From NCBI RefSeq assembly GCF_029962835.1, contig NC_080577.1:22922501-22986500 (forward strand): 64,000 bases of DNA. Reading direction: 5' to 3'. The notes under the pieces are model-generated. The model worked only from the letters and a program-made list of their open reading frames with translations. It had not been told where the DNA came from and searched no databases. Source of the stretch: Magnolia sinica (Eukaryota > Streptophyta > Magnoliopsida > Magnoliales > Magnoliaceae). The position numbers were made by a program, and so were the translations under genes. Of the stretch, positions 1-13,500 are shown one piece after another. Each line of letters begins with the position of its first letter. Position 1 is the stretch's first letter.

Positions 1-1978
1 TACATGTGCCTTACAACTCATTTTATTGATAGAGACTGGAAATTGCATAAAAGAATTTTAAACTTTTGTGTGATTTCTAGTTATAAATGTGAGGAAATTG
101 GTCGAGCGGTGGAGGCATGTTTGATGGAATAGGGTATAGAAAAACTATGCACACTTACTGTGGATAATGTAAGTTCCAATGATGTTGCTATTTCATAATT
201 GAAGATAAAGATGTCTAAGAAGAGTGACACCTTCATTTTAGGTGGCGAATTCTTTTACATGAGGTGTTGTGCACATATTCTTAATTTAATTGTGAAAGAT
301 GGGTTAATTGAATTAAAAAATTCACCAACTTGAATTCGTGGGGTAGTGAGGTATGTTAGGAGTTATCCACAAAGAGAACAACGCTTTAAGGCATGTGTAA
401 AGAAAGATACGATAACATATAAAAGTTATTTATGCCTAGATATTCAAACTATGTGGAACTCCACATATCTCATGCTAGATGCTATGGCAAAGTTTCAAAA
501 AGCATTTGAGATATTAGAAGAGGAAGATCCACATTTCACCATAGAACTTCATGATGAACCTCCTACCACTAGTGATTGGGATAATGCTCGGATTTTTACA
601 AAATTTTTGCAGAAATTCTATGTTGCCGCTGTTCGCATGTCTGGTTCTTTCTATGTCACTTCTAATTCGTATTTTTAAAAAGTTTGTGGCATTGAAAGTT
701 TCTTATCCGAATGGTCAATCAGTTATGATTCTACTTTAAATACCATGGCTAAGAAAATGAATATTAAATTTGAAAAGTATTGGAGAAATATTGAAAAAGT
801 GAATATGATGTTATTGATTGTTATTGTGTTGGATTCCTGTTATAAATTGAAATATGCGAAGTTTTGTTATTCTGAAGTTTACGAACCTGCCATGGTGATT
901 GAGGTCACTAAGAAGATAAGAGAGGCATTCAATTGTATTTATGGTGAGTATCAAAAGCTTCAGTCAGTTGATTCTTCTGCAAGTCAAACCGTTAATGATA
1001 TGAATGTTGACCAATCAAGCATTAGTACAAGTGATCAATTAATTTCTCTCAAATCAAAGCTTCAAAAACATTTGGAAGAAGAGCAGAGTAATGGAGGCAA
1101 GTCAAAAGTGGACAAATATTTGAAGGAATCTTGTGAAATGAATGATCCAAACTTTGAAATTTTGAGTTGTGGAAGGTGAATAGTTCAAAGTATAGAGCTC
1201 TTTCCCAAGTTGCAGGGGATATTTTAGCCATTCATGTATCTACCGTTGCTTCTGAATCCGCTTTTAATTCTGAATGTCGTGTTCTAGATCAATTTCGTAG
1301 TTCTCTTACCCCTAAGCTTGTGGAATGCTTAATTTGTGCACAAGATTGGTTACGTGCTTCATCTCTCCCAATTGAAGTTGAAGAAAATATGGCTGAAATT
1401 AAAGCTCTTAAATCAAGTAAATATTAATTTGATCAATTTGATTTTGTCATATAATTTACTTTTAAGTATTGAATTCTTCTTGATTTTAATAAATTATTAT
1501 ATTTTTGCAGCCCTAACTTCTATTTGAGGACTTTCATATCAAGTTTACGTTTTGCAACATCCTGCTAGTCTGCTGCGGGGTATATTATCATGCTTAATTG
1601 GACTTGTCTTAAAGCTATTTTATGAGTTTACAATATATTTTAGTTGTCTATTTGACTCATGACTTCTGGTTTACAATGTACCCTTTGATTGTTGCCGTAA
1701 ATGCATTTTTGGACACCTTATACAATATCTAGATGTTTTATTAGATGGATCACAACACGAATGGACATGGGCTAGATTAAAAAAAAACATGCAATTGGGC
1801 TGGATTATAAAAAGCCTAGAACCGATCCGGAATTGAACTGGTTATAACGGTCCGGTTTCGGTTCGGTTCTAGGGTGCTAACGGTCTGGTTTCGGTTCCAA
1901 TTCTCCTAGAACCGTTAGGAACGGTTCAGTTCCGGTTTCACCCCAAAACTGGACCGAATGGACCCGTGTGCACCCCTA
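1..1978 (+). mobile_element. hAT transposon, broken copy L (3' part)
   Basis: Transposase remnants read along the + strand from base 1 to about 1427. Recognisable blocks are VDNxSSNDVAIS (RNase H-like start), RCCAHILNLIVKDGLIELK, LDIQTMWNSTYLMLDAM, MAKKMNIKFEKYWRNIEKVN (DUF4413-like) and the C-terminal hAT dimerisation block DILAIHVSTVASESAF...LDQFRSSLTPKLVECLICA. This is the plant RICESLEEPER/Ac-like order. The reading frame is interrupted by a TAG at 130-132, where the family has Trp, and a TAA at 676-678 after NSYF, plus further stops and shifts. The 3' terminal inverted repeat ends CACCCCTA at 1978, preceded by GGTTC/GGTCCGG-rich subterminal DNA. The 5' end lies outside the window. It is non-functional. 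Confidence 0.85.
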
Positions 1979-2389
1979 ATTTGAACAATGGGCTTTCTAA
2001 ATGGAGCTTTGAAATGGGCTTGAACAATGAGCATTCTAAATGGGGAATGAAACTCCAAGGCGAGGGATCAATCAATCCATGAAAGGCAAATAAGGAGCCT
2101 CGCCAAGGAATTTCCCACATCCCTACCTTCAAATTGCCCAATGGTTCCATAAGAAAAGAAAGAAAGTGCATATCTTGCTTGAAAATGGGTGGAGCAAAGC
2201 ATGCTCCAATAAATGAGAAGAGGAGGTCCTTAACGCTCTTCTGGCATGATCCATCTATACGGCTTAGAAGGCCCATTGTTCAAGCCCATTTAGAAAGCCC
2301 ATTGTTTAAGCCCACTTCAAAGGCCAATTTAGAGAGCGCATTGTTCAAGCCCATTTCAAAGCTCCATTTAGAAAGCCCATTGTTCAAAC

Positions 2390-5230
2390 TAGGGGTGCAC
2401 ACGAGTCGATTCGGTCCGGTTCTGGGGTGAAACCAGAACTGAACACCCAACGAGGTTTGGGCGAATGGCCTTCATCGTAGGTTTGCTCCCTATAGGTGTG
2501 TGTTTGATTCCCCTCCTTGGCTTTACCCGATACACATGGTTGTGGGTGATTGCGTGTATTCGCAGGGATTAGTCTCACTTCAAAAGAGGTGGTGACACCC
2601 TGTGTCTTTAAAAAAAAGAAAAGAAACTGGAACCTAACCGTTCCTAACGGTTCTAGGAGAATCAGAACTGGAACCGGACCGTTAGCACCCTAGAACCAAA
2701 CCGAAACCGGACCGTTAAAACCGGTTCAGTTCCACGGTTTTGGGCTTTTAATAATCCAGCCCAAATGCATGTTTTTTTTTTTTTTTTTTTAAATAAAATA
2801 AAATCTAGCCCATGTCCATTCGTGTTGTGATCCATCTGATGAATCGTCTAGATATTGTATAGGGTGTGTAAATGCATTTACGGAAACAATCAAAGGGTGC
2901 ATTGTAAACCATAAGTCATGAGTCAAATAGACAACTAAAATATATTGTAAACTCATAAAATAGCTTTAAGACAAGTCCAATTAAGCATGATAATATACCC
3001 CGTAGCAGATTAGCAGGATGTTGCAAAATGTAAACTCGATATGAAAGTCCTCAAATAGAAGTTAGGGCTGCGAAAATATAATAATTTATTAAAATCAAGA
3101 AGAACTCAATACCTAAAAGTAAATTATATGACAAAATCAAATTAATCAAATGAATATTTACCTAATTCAAGAGCTTCAATTTCAACCATATTTTCTTTAA
3201 CTTCAATTGGGAGAGGTGAAACACATAACTAATCTTATGCACAAATTAAGCATTCCACAGGCTTAGGGGTAAGAGAACTACGAAATTGATCTAGAACCCG
3301 ACCTCCAATACTAAAAGTGGATTCAGAAGCAATAGTAAATACATGAATGGCTAAAATATCCCTTGCAACTTGAGAAGGAAATGTATACTTTGAACTATTT
3401 ACCTTCCACCAACTCAAACTTTCAAAGTTTGGATCATCTTTTTTACAAGATTCTTCTAAATATTTGTCCACTTCTGACTTGCCTCAATTACTCTCTTCTT
3501 CTTTCAAATGTTTTTGAAACTTCGATTTGAGAGAAATTAATTGCTCACTTGTACTAATACTTGATTGGTCAACATTTATGTCATTAACGGTTTTACTTGA
3601 AGAGGAATCAACTGACTAAAGCTTTTGATACTCATCATAAATATGATTGAATGCCTCTTTTATCTTCATAGTGAGCTCAATCACCATGGCAAGTTCGTAA
3701 ACTTCAGAATAACAAAACTTCGCATATTTCAATTTATAATGGGAATCCAACACAACAACAATCAATAATATTATATTCACTTTTTCAATATTTCTCCAAT
3801 ACTTTTCAAATTTAATCATCATTTTCTTAGCCATGGTATTTAAAGTAGAATCCTAACTGGTTGACCATTCGGATAAGAAACTTTCAATGCCACAAACTTC
3901 TTAAAAATACGAATTAGAAGTGACATAGAAAGAACTAGACATGCGAACAGCGACATCATAGAATTTCTGTAAAAATTTTGTAAAAATCGGAGCATCATCC
4001 CAATCACTAGTGGTAGGAGGTCCATCATGAAGTTCTATAGTGAAATGCGATCTTCCTCTTCTAATATCTCAAATGCTTTTTGAAACTTTGTCGTAGCATC
4101 TAGCATGAGATATGTGGAGTTCCACCTAGTTTGAATATCTAGGCATAAATAACTTTTATATGTTATCCTATCTTTCTTTACACATGCCTTGAAGCATTGT
4201 TCTCTTTGTGGATAACTCCTAATATACCTCATTGCTCCACGAATTCGAGTTAGTGAATTTTTTAATTCAATTAACCCATCTTTCACAATTAAATTAAGAA
4301 TATGTGCACAACACCTCATGTGAAAGAATTCGCCGCCTAAAATGAAGGTGTCACTCTTCTTAGACATCTTTATCTTTAAATACGAAATTACAACATCATT
4401 GGAGCTTGCATTATCCACAGTAAGCGTGCATAGTTTCTCTATACCCTATTCCATCAAACATGCCTCCACCGCTCGACCAATTTCCTCACATTTATGACTA
4501 GAAATCACACAAAAGTTTAAAATTCTTTTACACAATTTCCAGTGTCTATCAATAAAATGAGCTGTAAGGCACATGTAAGAAAGGTTCTGGACTGAGGTCC
4601 ATGAATCTGTAGTGAGATAAATTCTTTAATTTGAGTTCACTAACAAATCCTTCAATTTTTTTTTTCTCACTCACATACAATACTATACAATCCCTTGCCA
4701 TTATAGTACCTGACATTATTTTGAAATTAGGTTGCATCACGTTACAAAAGTAACGAAAACCTTCATGCTCAACAAACTTAAAAGGCAACTCATCTATATC
4801 ATTTTTGCAAGTGCTTCTCTACATATATCTTGGTCAAATTTCCAAACGCCAAGAGTACTACCACCATCTTCTAATATTGATTGCATTGACAAAAGTCTTT
4901 GTTTCTTGTCTTTATTGTGGGAAATCTTGGGACACTTTGAGATATGTTTTCTCAAAGAGCTAGTCCCATTCTCACTCGACCATGCATAGGCTGAATTACA
5001 ATAGTTACATTTAACACCTTTCACTTTTCCATTCCCTTCATTTACAATTTTGGTAAAATGATCCCAAACGTCAGATTTACGACCCTTTTCTTTAGGAAGA
5101 CATACCTTTGTATGAAAGGGAGAATTAGTAATAGTGAGCTCCTGATAATTATTTGTCTCTCCAGTGCTTGACATCTAATAAGAAACCCAAAAACAATAAA
5201 ATAATTAACAAAAATCAATAAAACACCCAA
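2390..5230 (-). mobile_element. hAT transposon, broken copy R (nearly full coding span)
   Basis: On the - strand the coding remnant runs from ATG at 5174 down to about 3238. The N-terminus has a BED-type zinc finger (VWDHFTKI, then CNYCNSAYAW, then LRKHISKCP). Next come PFKFVEHEGFRYFCNVMQ, DNASSNDVVISYLK, RCCAHILNLIV, DIQTRWNSTYLML, the MAKKMMIKFEKYWRNIEK block and the dimerisation block ILAIHVFTIASESTFSIGG. The 3' terminus TAGGGGTGCAC begins at 2390. Copy R shares two in-frame stops with copy L (plus-strand complements at 4446-4448 and 3901-3903) and has others of its own. The right-hand terminal repeat was not found in 5175-5700, so the 5' boundary is approximate. It is non-autonomous. Confidence 0.85.
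2445..2624 (+). mobile_element. SINE-like insertion in hAT copy R
   Basis: This segment of about 180 bp is absent from the mirror position in copy L (near 1925). It has an internal B-box-like motif (GTTTGATTCCC, 2502-2512) and ends in an A-rich tail. It is flanked by imperfect direct repeats, AACCAGAACTGAAC (2431-2444) and AACTGGAACCTAAC (2625-2638), which fit a target-site duplication. The A-box is weak, so the tRNA origin is likely but not certain. Confidence 0.6.
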
Positions 5231-6479
5231 CATTCAATAAAATATTTACAAAAAATCAACAAAATTGATTATTAGTAATTACTATCATAGAGAATGATGA
5301 TGAAGCTGTTGTTGAAATTCACAATGAGATGATAGAGAGATAGAAAGAAGTCAATGGCGGTAAGGGGGTTGGCGGTGGCTGGCCAGTGTGGAAAAAAAAG
5401 ATCGAGAGAGAGAGATATGCCAATGGCGAATGGTGAGAGAGAGAGAACCATCGAACCATGGAAGAGAGCAACCATCCAGGATCACATGATGACCCACCAA
5501 TTATCAAGCAGAAATGAACCTCTTGATGGCCCAACAAGGATTTGGGGTGGATTGTGGAAAGTTCTCGTCATAAGATGCAAGATTTGCAATTCCAAAAAAA
5601 AAAAAAAAAAATCTGGAAAATGCATGCACGGATGAGGGTGGGGCACTCTTCTTATCACACCCCACTCCGAAAAAAAAAATAAAATGGGGCCAAATGGGTC
5701 TCCGATTTGAGAAAAATGGAGGGATAAAATCCATTGGTGAGAAGGAAAATTTGTCCAGCAAGCTTAAGGTGCTAAAATTTCGGGATAACCATCCCAAAGT
5801 CCTTAAAATTTTTTTTTTTTTTCCTTCCCCCTTTAAAGAGAGATCCATGCCAATGAGAAAGATGAGATCAAGTTCCATAGGCATGGGTACCTAAAAACCA
5901 CCAAGCAATGGAAATATTGTGCAAGTGAAAAGTAACCACCTGAAAAAAAGGGATGAGGAAGATGGGAAGTAAGGAAGAAAGAATTGAAAGAAGGAAGATG
6001 CGAAAAGAGAAACAAAGGAGAGCTTGGAGGAGACAACAATGTTGTCCTTGGAGCATGGGACGAGGAAGAAATATAGGGAGGAGGAGGCCGACTTCGAACC
6101 AGCGCACGTTGCAAACCAGCGGACACTAGGATGAAGGGCGGTAATCCAATTACCGCCAGCGGTAGTTGGACTACCGCCCCTTACCATAATGACAACTCTG
6201 TAGCACCTGTTCCCCTTGAAGTGATGTAAGATGTGAATTTGACTGGAGAAAAGTTGAGGACAGGCGGGCAAAGAGGGGAAAAGGAGGAGAATGGTATTTT
6301 CATGGGATTTTAAGGATTATCTCGAGAAAATGGAAAATCTTGTGTTAATTTTGAAGAATCTCATGAGAAATTGGGAATCTATGATAAATTAGAGAGAATA
6401 AAAAAACAAAAAAAAAGAGGATGAAAATGAGAAGGAATTCAAATATGTGTGTGTGTGTGTGTGTGTGTGGAGGGGGGGG

Positions 6480-6514
<35 letters not shown>

Positions 6515-7600
6515 CTCAAAGAAAAAGAGAATAAATCCAAGGAAAATGGAAAAATTGAAAAAAAAAACATACCAATGAAATCCAATCTCGCTCACAGCCA
6601 CGGGATGGCAAGACAACAGATCGGATCATCTCAGAAAAGCAAAAATATGTATCCTCAGCGGAGCCAATCTCGATCGTAACCGTTAGAGTGCGAAACGACG
6701 GATCGGATCCTTTTCAGGAAGAAAAAAATTCACAAAAATACATTTCTCAATAAAACCGATGTTTTGTATAGTTCCAATAAAACCAGATCAGTCAGAAGTC
6801 TCATGGAACCCCAAGTGGAGGCAACATGATCATCTGGACTTACTCTAAAAAAAATCTTTGTAATAAAAACCCTACGAATCATTGGATCTACATGTAGGGG
6901 CATTTTTAAAGAAAAAATTCCAAAAAATCATTCCCAATAAAAATGGCCTTGATCATCCCCATTATCTCTAGTGGAGAAAGGCCAGACTTATTTCAAATTC
7001 CAAAAAAATTGAAGGCCATAATAAAAACCGAACAATAACGCCCTTCAACGAGATTGGACGGATCTTTTAGATGACATAAGAAAACTTTCCAAAAACCGTT
7101 GCAATAAAATCCCCAGGGAGTGTAGCCCCTCATATCGTATAGTTGAAAAAAGTAAAAAATTTCAAAAAAAAAAATAACGCTCAGCATCCAAGGCACTAGG
7201 AGGTTTTCTATACCTTTCATTGGCATCCAACGCAATAGCAAAAATAAGATTCAACATCTTCCGGTTTCCCCAGGAGTTGTCGAATCCGTATGCGATACGA
7301 GCATGGTTAGCCTGGATTTCAATTAGGATAGTCGTGTAACGATGAAGTGCATTGCAAGTGATGGTGAACTCGACCCAACCCTGGTCAGAATAACCATTTC
7401 AAAAGAGTGGGAAAGATCAATTGTAATCAATGTATCAAAATCAAAATACTGCATGGAAAAAAATGTCACCTGCACATACCTAGTTGGGGATGCTTGGTAA
7501 GTTTGATCGAGTCCAAGTCAGCATAGTGAGTTCCTAGTAAGGCCTTAGAAAGCGCCGGGCAGCTAATCACTTTGACGATTAAATGGAACAAGTACTTCTA
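5231..7600. other. Gene-poor stretch, nothing firmly recognised
   Basis: No supported gene. It holds A/T runs, a compound GT/GA microsatellite and small perfect hairpins such as GGCGGTAATCCAATTACCGCC near 6138. A similar GCGGTAATCTGATTACCGCC motif recurs near 9446, suggesting shared repeat ancestry. On the - strand, about 7220-7390 and 7490-7570 look coding over short spans, but I recognise no family. Confidence 0.4.
6445..6511. repeat. Compound (GT)n-G run-(GA)n microsatellite
   Basis: A GT dinucleotide run passes through a G-rich bridge into a GA run, about 67 bp in all. Confidence 0.9.
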
Positions 7601-8705
7601 GGGTGATCACGTAGCAAAGGAACATCACAGATCCAGACAGTAGGGGTGATGCATGACATGAAATTTAGATATGATATGCAAGATTTGAGATTTAAGATCA
7701 CATAGTTCATAAATAATTACACAAATTCCACATCCCACACAAAAGTCCAAATATTCAATTAAGGGGAATCTATGTGGGTCCAGGCCTACACACGTTAGGG
7801 CTGGATCAATAAAAATTATGAACCAAACAATAATCAAAGGGAAATAGAAATCATCCACACATGCATGACAATCAATCCTTAATCGAAGGAATTCACCAAT
7901 TTCAAATCAAGGAACCCTAGGGTGAGAAAAGAGATAGAAATTGGGGATCTAGGGCAATTTAGGGTAAGGGTTTATAAAATTAGGGATGAAAAGAGGAAAA
8001 CAAGGAAAAACCTGTCCCAGAAATAGCTCCCGCGTGCAGACGGTGCCCCGGGGCTGACGCACCTGCGCAGATGGGCTGGCCGCACGTGCGATGAAGGCCT
8101 GCCTTCCCAAATCGGATTCTTGGCCCTGGTTGGCTAGGCTGGGGTTGCAAAACCTCCAAATCTCACGTCGATCCGGGTTGTGGTCTCGGTGTGGTGCTCC
8201 GTTGAAGTTTCAGCCCTCCTGCAGGGTTAGATTCTGAAAACTGGCTGTGGAGGGATGAACAACTGCAAAACAAATGGATTGGGCGCGAAGATGGTCGTGG
8301 GAAGGATGAAATAAGATGGAGGGGCAGATGGGGATAAACGTGGCTTCGCACCACGGTAGTTAACCCTTCGAAAAGGGAGGGCTTCGCAACCACTTTAATT
8401 TTTCCACAACTCAGAAACTTAGAGAGCAGAAAAATCACGCAAGAATTTTTATTCAACTTCAATAGATCCAAAGAACTACAAGGGGTGCCTATTTATAAGG
8501 AAAATCCTATACCCCTAAACTCCCGCCATGTGTGCAACTTCTTACTTGGCGATGAAGTAAACTAAAATAAAAACAAAACAAAGAAAGCCAAAGCGTTTAT
8601 GATGTTCTAAATAATAATAATAAGCAAAACCTAAAATATGAAATCAATCCGACTAGTGGGCCATGTTTATGAGATCCCATGATAGGCTTTTCTTGACTAT
8701 CGCGC
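7600..8705 (-). mobile_element. Gypsy-type LTR-like segment (fossil)
   Basis: Read on the - strand, this resembles a long plant gypsy LTR. A purine-rich tract (AAAAGAGTGGG) near 8710 precedes AAACATGGCCCACTAG. Next come a TATA box (TATAAATA, plus positions 8490-8497) in the context CCTTATAAATAGGCACCCC, a leader-like stretch, and a long R/U5-like tail. No paired LTR or coding body of the same element was found. Boundaries are approximate and the family is an inference. Confidence 0.4.
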
Positions 8706-9129
8706 CCACTCTTTTAAATCAAAACTTCGTCTTCTAGTTAGGAGGCCCTCCCTGGACGTCGTCATCGAGCAGATCGACGGTGTGGCCCTCCATCTTTGTA
8801 CGTACGTGCGTAGGGTGGGTGGTGTGTGTGCACGTGTGGGCATGCGTGTGCACGATGTCCTCATCAAGGAGGATCCCTGCAAGGTTGCGAAGCGCTGGGG
8901 CACTACTTTTCAGATTTACCCTTCGATGCTATTAATGACCTGATGCGAAAGGGTTGTGATTCGTGGCCTGTAATACCGCAGAAAGTGTACGGACAATCAC
9001 AACGTTTTCCTTCAAACCCTCGTGTTATGTGCAAGTTATCTCTTTTCCAGATAGTAAGCTGACAATGATACTATGACAGGCAACATGTCTAGACCATAAT
9101 CTTTTTTGTTCAGAGGGGTGGGGTGTCCA

Positions 9130-9747
9130 CTCGCTTTGGCATTCGGTTGCACGCAACTTTTGCTAAAGAGGGGCATCTATAGACATCCCACCTAGGCCAG
9201 CAACTTTATGAAGCATGGATGATCCTTAGGAACTAAACCTAAAACCTTACACCCTACCTAAAACCTTAGCCGTTTTTAAGCCTAAAGCCAAACCTTAGCC
9301 AAACCCAAGCCACATTACTCAAGCCATTACCCAAGCCGAGCCAAACCCAAGCCATTTCAGAGCCAAATCTCCAAACCCCGGGCCTTTAGCCATCTTCAGG
9401 CCCGGATAAGCCCTCTGGCTAAACCGCGAAAGTAAACAGAAGGAAGCGGTAATCTGATTACCGCCCCCTCTCGACAAATGTGCCCGGAGCCATAATTGTT
9501 GTTCCCCTGGAGGACAACTATCCTGGGACCCACTTAACCCTTAGAATTCTCACTATTTACCATTTTACCAAGCCTTTTAACCCATAAGGAAGTGCCATGT
9601 GGCATATCCCTTCCATCCACCAATCCTAGGCTGCCACATCATCATTTACCCTTCATAGTTCCTAAAATTACCTAACTACCATCCCAATGGGCTATAAATA
9701 CCCTCCTCTCTTCATTTCACAAATAACTAATAACCAAGCAAGCCCCA

Positions 9748-9797
<50 letters not shown>

Positions 9798-10565
9798 ATG
9801 AATCTTCAAGCTCCCATACTTTTCAGCCCCTTCTAGCCTCCTCTAGCCATCTCTTAGCCTCCAATCCTACTTAAGATCAACCATTCCCAACATAATGCAC
9901 CCAAACATGCAAGCCATTTCAAGTGTAAGCAAAAGATTACACTATCATAACTACCTTTCATACTTCATCAGTCGCATCATTGCTTCCCTTCTCAACCCCC
10001 CTGCTTCTCCAAGTTACCATCGATTGCATGCTCTGTGACCTGTCGGAACTCTAGACCTTGTCACATCAGAAACTCATGGTAACGTAGTCCTCTTGCATAA
10101 CATTTCAGTGTAATCACATCTCCTATTAACCTCCTTTCTCCTCTAGACATTCTCTGGACGTATGCTCCGTGCCTTGCCTGAATTTCAGACCCTGCTACAT
10201 AAAAAATCTGAGTCTGTCTAGTCTCATTTCAACGCTTTACATCCTATCATCTTATCCTCCAAGATCAACTTACCACACGAAGTAGAGATTGTACACCTGT
10301 ACGGGCAGAGAGGGTGCCTAACACATTCCCTCTTTGCAACTGAGGTCCCTTACTCGGAATCCCAGGTCGCAGATTAGGAGTCAACTAAAAGTAAGAGGAT
10401 CTCCGGGTTCACTAGGTTTTACAGATTTCGCAGGTTTTAGCCGACGGTGGGATTTTGAGCTAATTGGCTAGTGGCTACTCCAAGTCTATTGGATCACCAA
10501 TCCAAATCAGCCCCTATAGCCTCAAACCAAAGATAAATTCGCGTGGACGCCGGTTTCCAGTGTTC
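9130..10565 (+). mobile_element. LTR-like segment with TATA box (fossil)
   Basis: This stretch looks like a solitary or truncated LTR. It has a promoter-like TATAAATA at 9693-9700 followed by a pyrimidine-rich leader and a GA run, and ends in a region with GTGGCTACTCCAAG, loosely like the Tat-type gypsy LTR/primer-site area. Ends and target-site repeats could not be fixed. Confidence 0.3.
9751..9796. repeat. (GA)n microsatellite
   Basis: An uninterrupted AG run of about 46 bp within the LTR-like segment, just downstream of its TATA box. Confidence 0.9.
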
Positions 10566-13500
10566 ACAGTGTGATGGGTCAATCAAAGTGAGCCCACACT
10601 CATCTACATTTGGGTTTATAGTCAAATTCGAAGGGTAAGGTCAAATTTGAAGAAAGAAATTATGCGTGAAGGTTGTTGATGGTACAAATCGAAAAAAAGG
10701 TACACGAGTGAAAGCCAGAAAGCAGGTAATGATGTAGTTGATTCTGTTCATGGATATATACATCCTTCTACTTGTGTGATGTCCAATTCAGTTGAAGGTT
10801 TTCTCTAGTGTGTATTCAAAGTTCTTTCCTTTTGTCAAGTTGGACACCAATAATGAATCAATGAATAGCATCATGTCTCCATCTGAGTCGATGTCTCTCC
10901 AAATTACATCTATTAAAACTGAATGGAATAAACTATCTACAATGGGCTTTATCTGTAGAGGTTTTTCTGATAGGAAAACGAAAGGTGAAATATTTGAAGT
11001 CACCCAAACCCGATGAGACTGCGACGTACTATGATGATTGGGTAGCAGACGATGCCCAAATTAGTGCATTATTGTGGGAATAGTATGGAGCCAAGTGTGA
11101 GCGTCATCTTCTTCAAGTCTGCCAAAAAGTTTAGGATATCTTGAAGGGGATGTGTACGGGTGGAAAAAACTTCACTCGTATTTATGAGCTTCTACATAAC
11201 ATACTTTCATTTCAACAATGAGATAACGAGTGTGGGAGAGTACTATTCTGCCCTATGGGGCATGTGGAAAAAATTGAATGTGTATTAGCTAATGTCAACA
11301 GACATTGAGACTGTGAAGGTAAAGGGGGGAATTTCGTGTCAGTAAATTCCTTTACGGCCTCTGACCTGAGTTCGGACCCCTGAGAGCTCATATTATTGGA
11401 AGAGGCAAGATCTCATCAGTTAGAGGCTTTCGCCAGAGTTCAACATACAACTGTATAACCACACATGGTTCCTCATCATCTGATTGGTCTACATTTATTT
11501 CTTCATTTGGCAGATGTGATGGGGGGAGCCGAGGATGTCGTGGTTGTAGAGGTCATGTTGCAAGTAGGAATAGTTGGGGTGGTTAAGGCATAGATTCTAG
11601 TGGTGGTGATGGCTGTCATTGTGGTAATCGACATTGCATGCATTGTGGCCTTAACAATCACACAATTGATACAAGTTGGCCGTTGGGATCTCGTGGGAAC
11701 AACCAACATAGGTAAATCAAGTCTATTTATTTGATGATGGTTCTGAAGGGTATGCGTATAAGTCTGCTACTCCTCTATATCTAAGGAAGAATATGCCAAG
11801 CTTTTACGAGATCACTCCACCCATGCCTCTTCCTCTATATCTACTTTGTCCCAATACTGTACAACTTGTTTTACTTCTTTTGAGAGTGTCCCTTAAATTA
11901 TTGATTTTGGTGCTTCCAATCACATGACTGGTAAGCATACTATGTTGTCACCGTTAGCCCAGTCCTCATCCATCTCTTCTGTGACACTAGTTGATGGTAC
12001 ACCAACTCATGTATATAGTGCGGGCACTGCCTACTTCAGATCTCATTATCTTCAGTTTTGTATATTCGTAAGTTTCCTTTAAGCTTATTATCTATCAGTA
12101 AACTAACCAAAGCCCTAAATTGTTTGTTTGTCAAATTCTATCATTCCTGAGATGAGTTTCAGGATCTAAAGACATGGAGGATGGTTGGTGGTGGACATGA
12201 ATTAAATGAACTTCATGACCTTGTTCATGGAATAGCTAGGACTGGAGCTGCATTACAGATCAACGTCTCTCCTTATCAGTGGCATTTCAGGCTTGGTCAC
12301 CCATCTTTAAATAGTTTGAAGAGTCTTGTCCCGTCTTTGTCGCATGTGCCTAGGCTAGGGTGTGAAGCTTATGAGTTAAGCAAGCATTGTCGAGCATTTT
12401 TTTTTTTTTAATCACATGAGGATAAATTAAGTGATAAACATTTCACTTGATATATTCATATATTTGGGGTCTTGTTCATGTTTCTAGTTTATCTAATTTT
12501 ATATACTTTGTTATCTTTATGGATGATTGCTCTAGAATGATTTGGTTACATTTAATGAAAGAACGCTTTGGTGTATTTATGTGTTTTAAAGAATTTCATA
12601 TGCAAATACAAATTCATTTTGATGCTGAAGTGTGTATTCTAAAATTTGACAAAATATGACAATGCTAAGGAATATGCATCGAACTATTTTCGTTCCTATC
12701 TTTTATCCCACGATATCATTTATTAAACATCATGTTGAAACACACTACAACAATGTGGAGTTGTAGAGCGTAAAAATCATCATTTTGCCTGAGGTTGCTA
12801 GGGCATTGTTGTTCCAAAAGGTTTTTGGAGTAATGAGGTTTTGATTGCATGTTATCTCATAAACTGGTTGCCTTCATCAGTCTTAAGCGGCAAAATTCAT
12901 TTTTTTGTCATATATCCCTACATAAACTGTTTAAAAATCTTCCTAAAGTTTTAAAATATATATGCTTTGTACATCAATTTGACCGTTTTTTACAATAAAT
13001 TTGAACATAAGGTTGTAAAGTATGTTTTTTTGGGTTACTCTTATACTCATCTGGGTTACAAGTGTTATAATTCAGTCACTCATAGACGGTATGTGTCAGC
13101 TATTATCACTTTATTATTATTATTATTATTTTTAAAAATTTAAATACTCCATATTTTTTTGAGGGAGGAAGATCGTTATAACTTGTAGAAGTTTCCATCA
13201 CTCTTCCTATAATGCCAGACACGACTTCATTCGCACAGCGAGTTCCTATGCAACGTTCAGATCCGCAACCCCTGTAGGTCTACTCCAGACGTTCCAAGAG
13301 AGGTGATGAAGTGCATTTCAATGTGTCCTCTATTAATCCTGCCACCCCATTTGAAGATTATTCTTTTGGGTTTTCACTAGTACTGCCTAATTATAGTGAT
13401 TTGCCCATTGCTTTCCTTAAGGGTATACGCTTGCACCCAACATCTTTTTTCTAATTTCGTTTCCCTTGATGGCCTATCTCCTTGTTTTTGGCAATTTGTT

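Larger units (their letters stand above)
1..4577. repeat. Large inverted duplication (palindrome) of hAT plus flank
   Basis: Bases 1-2043 are the reverse complement of about 2326-4577, interrupted only by a SINE of about 180 bp in the right arm. Base 1 pairs with 4577 and homology is still running at the window edge, so the left arm continues outside. The arms include the whole visible hAT sequence and also the flanking DNA beyond its terminus (GAACAATGGGCTTTC at 1982 and its complement near 2376). This is therefore a duplicated segment rather than two independent insertions. The spacer 2044-2325 holds several short repeats of the CATTGTTCAAGCCCATT type. Confidence 0.85.

Noticed and set aside
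1938-2430. Overlapping open frames in the palindrome centre
   Set aside because: Sequence is repeated hAT ends and CATTGTTCAAGCCCATT units; no recognisable protein.
8697-9062. Open frames on both strands around 8.7-9.0 kb
   Set aside because: They lie in the tail of a probable gypsy fossil and low-complexity GTGTG sequence; no independent gene supported.
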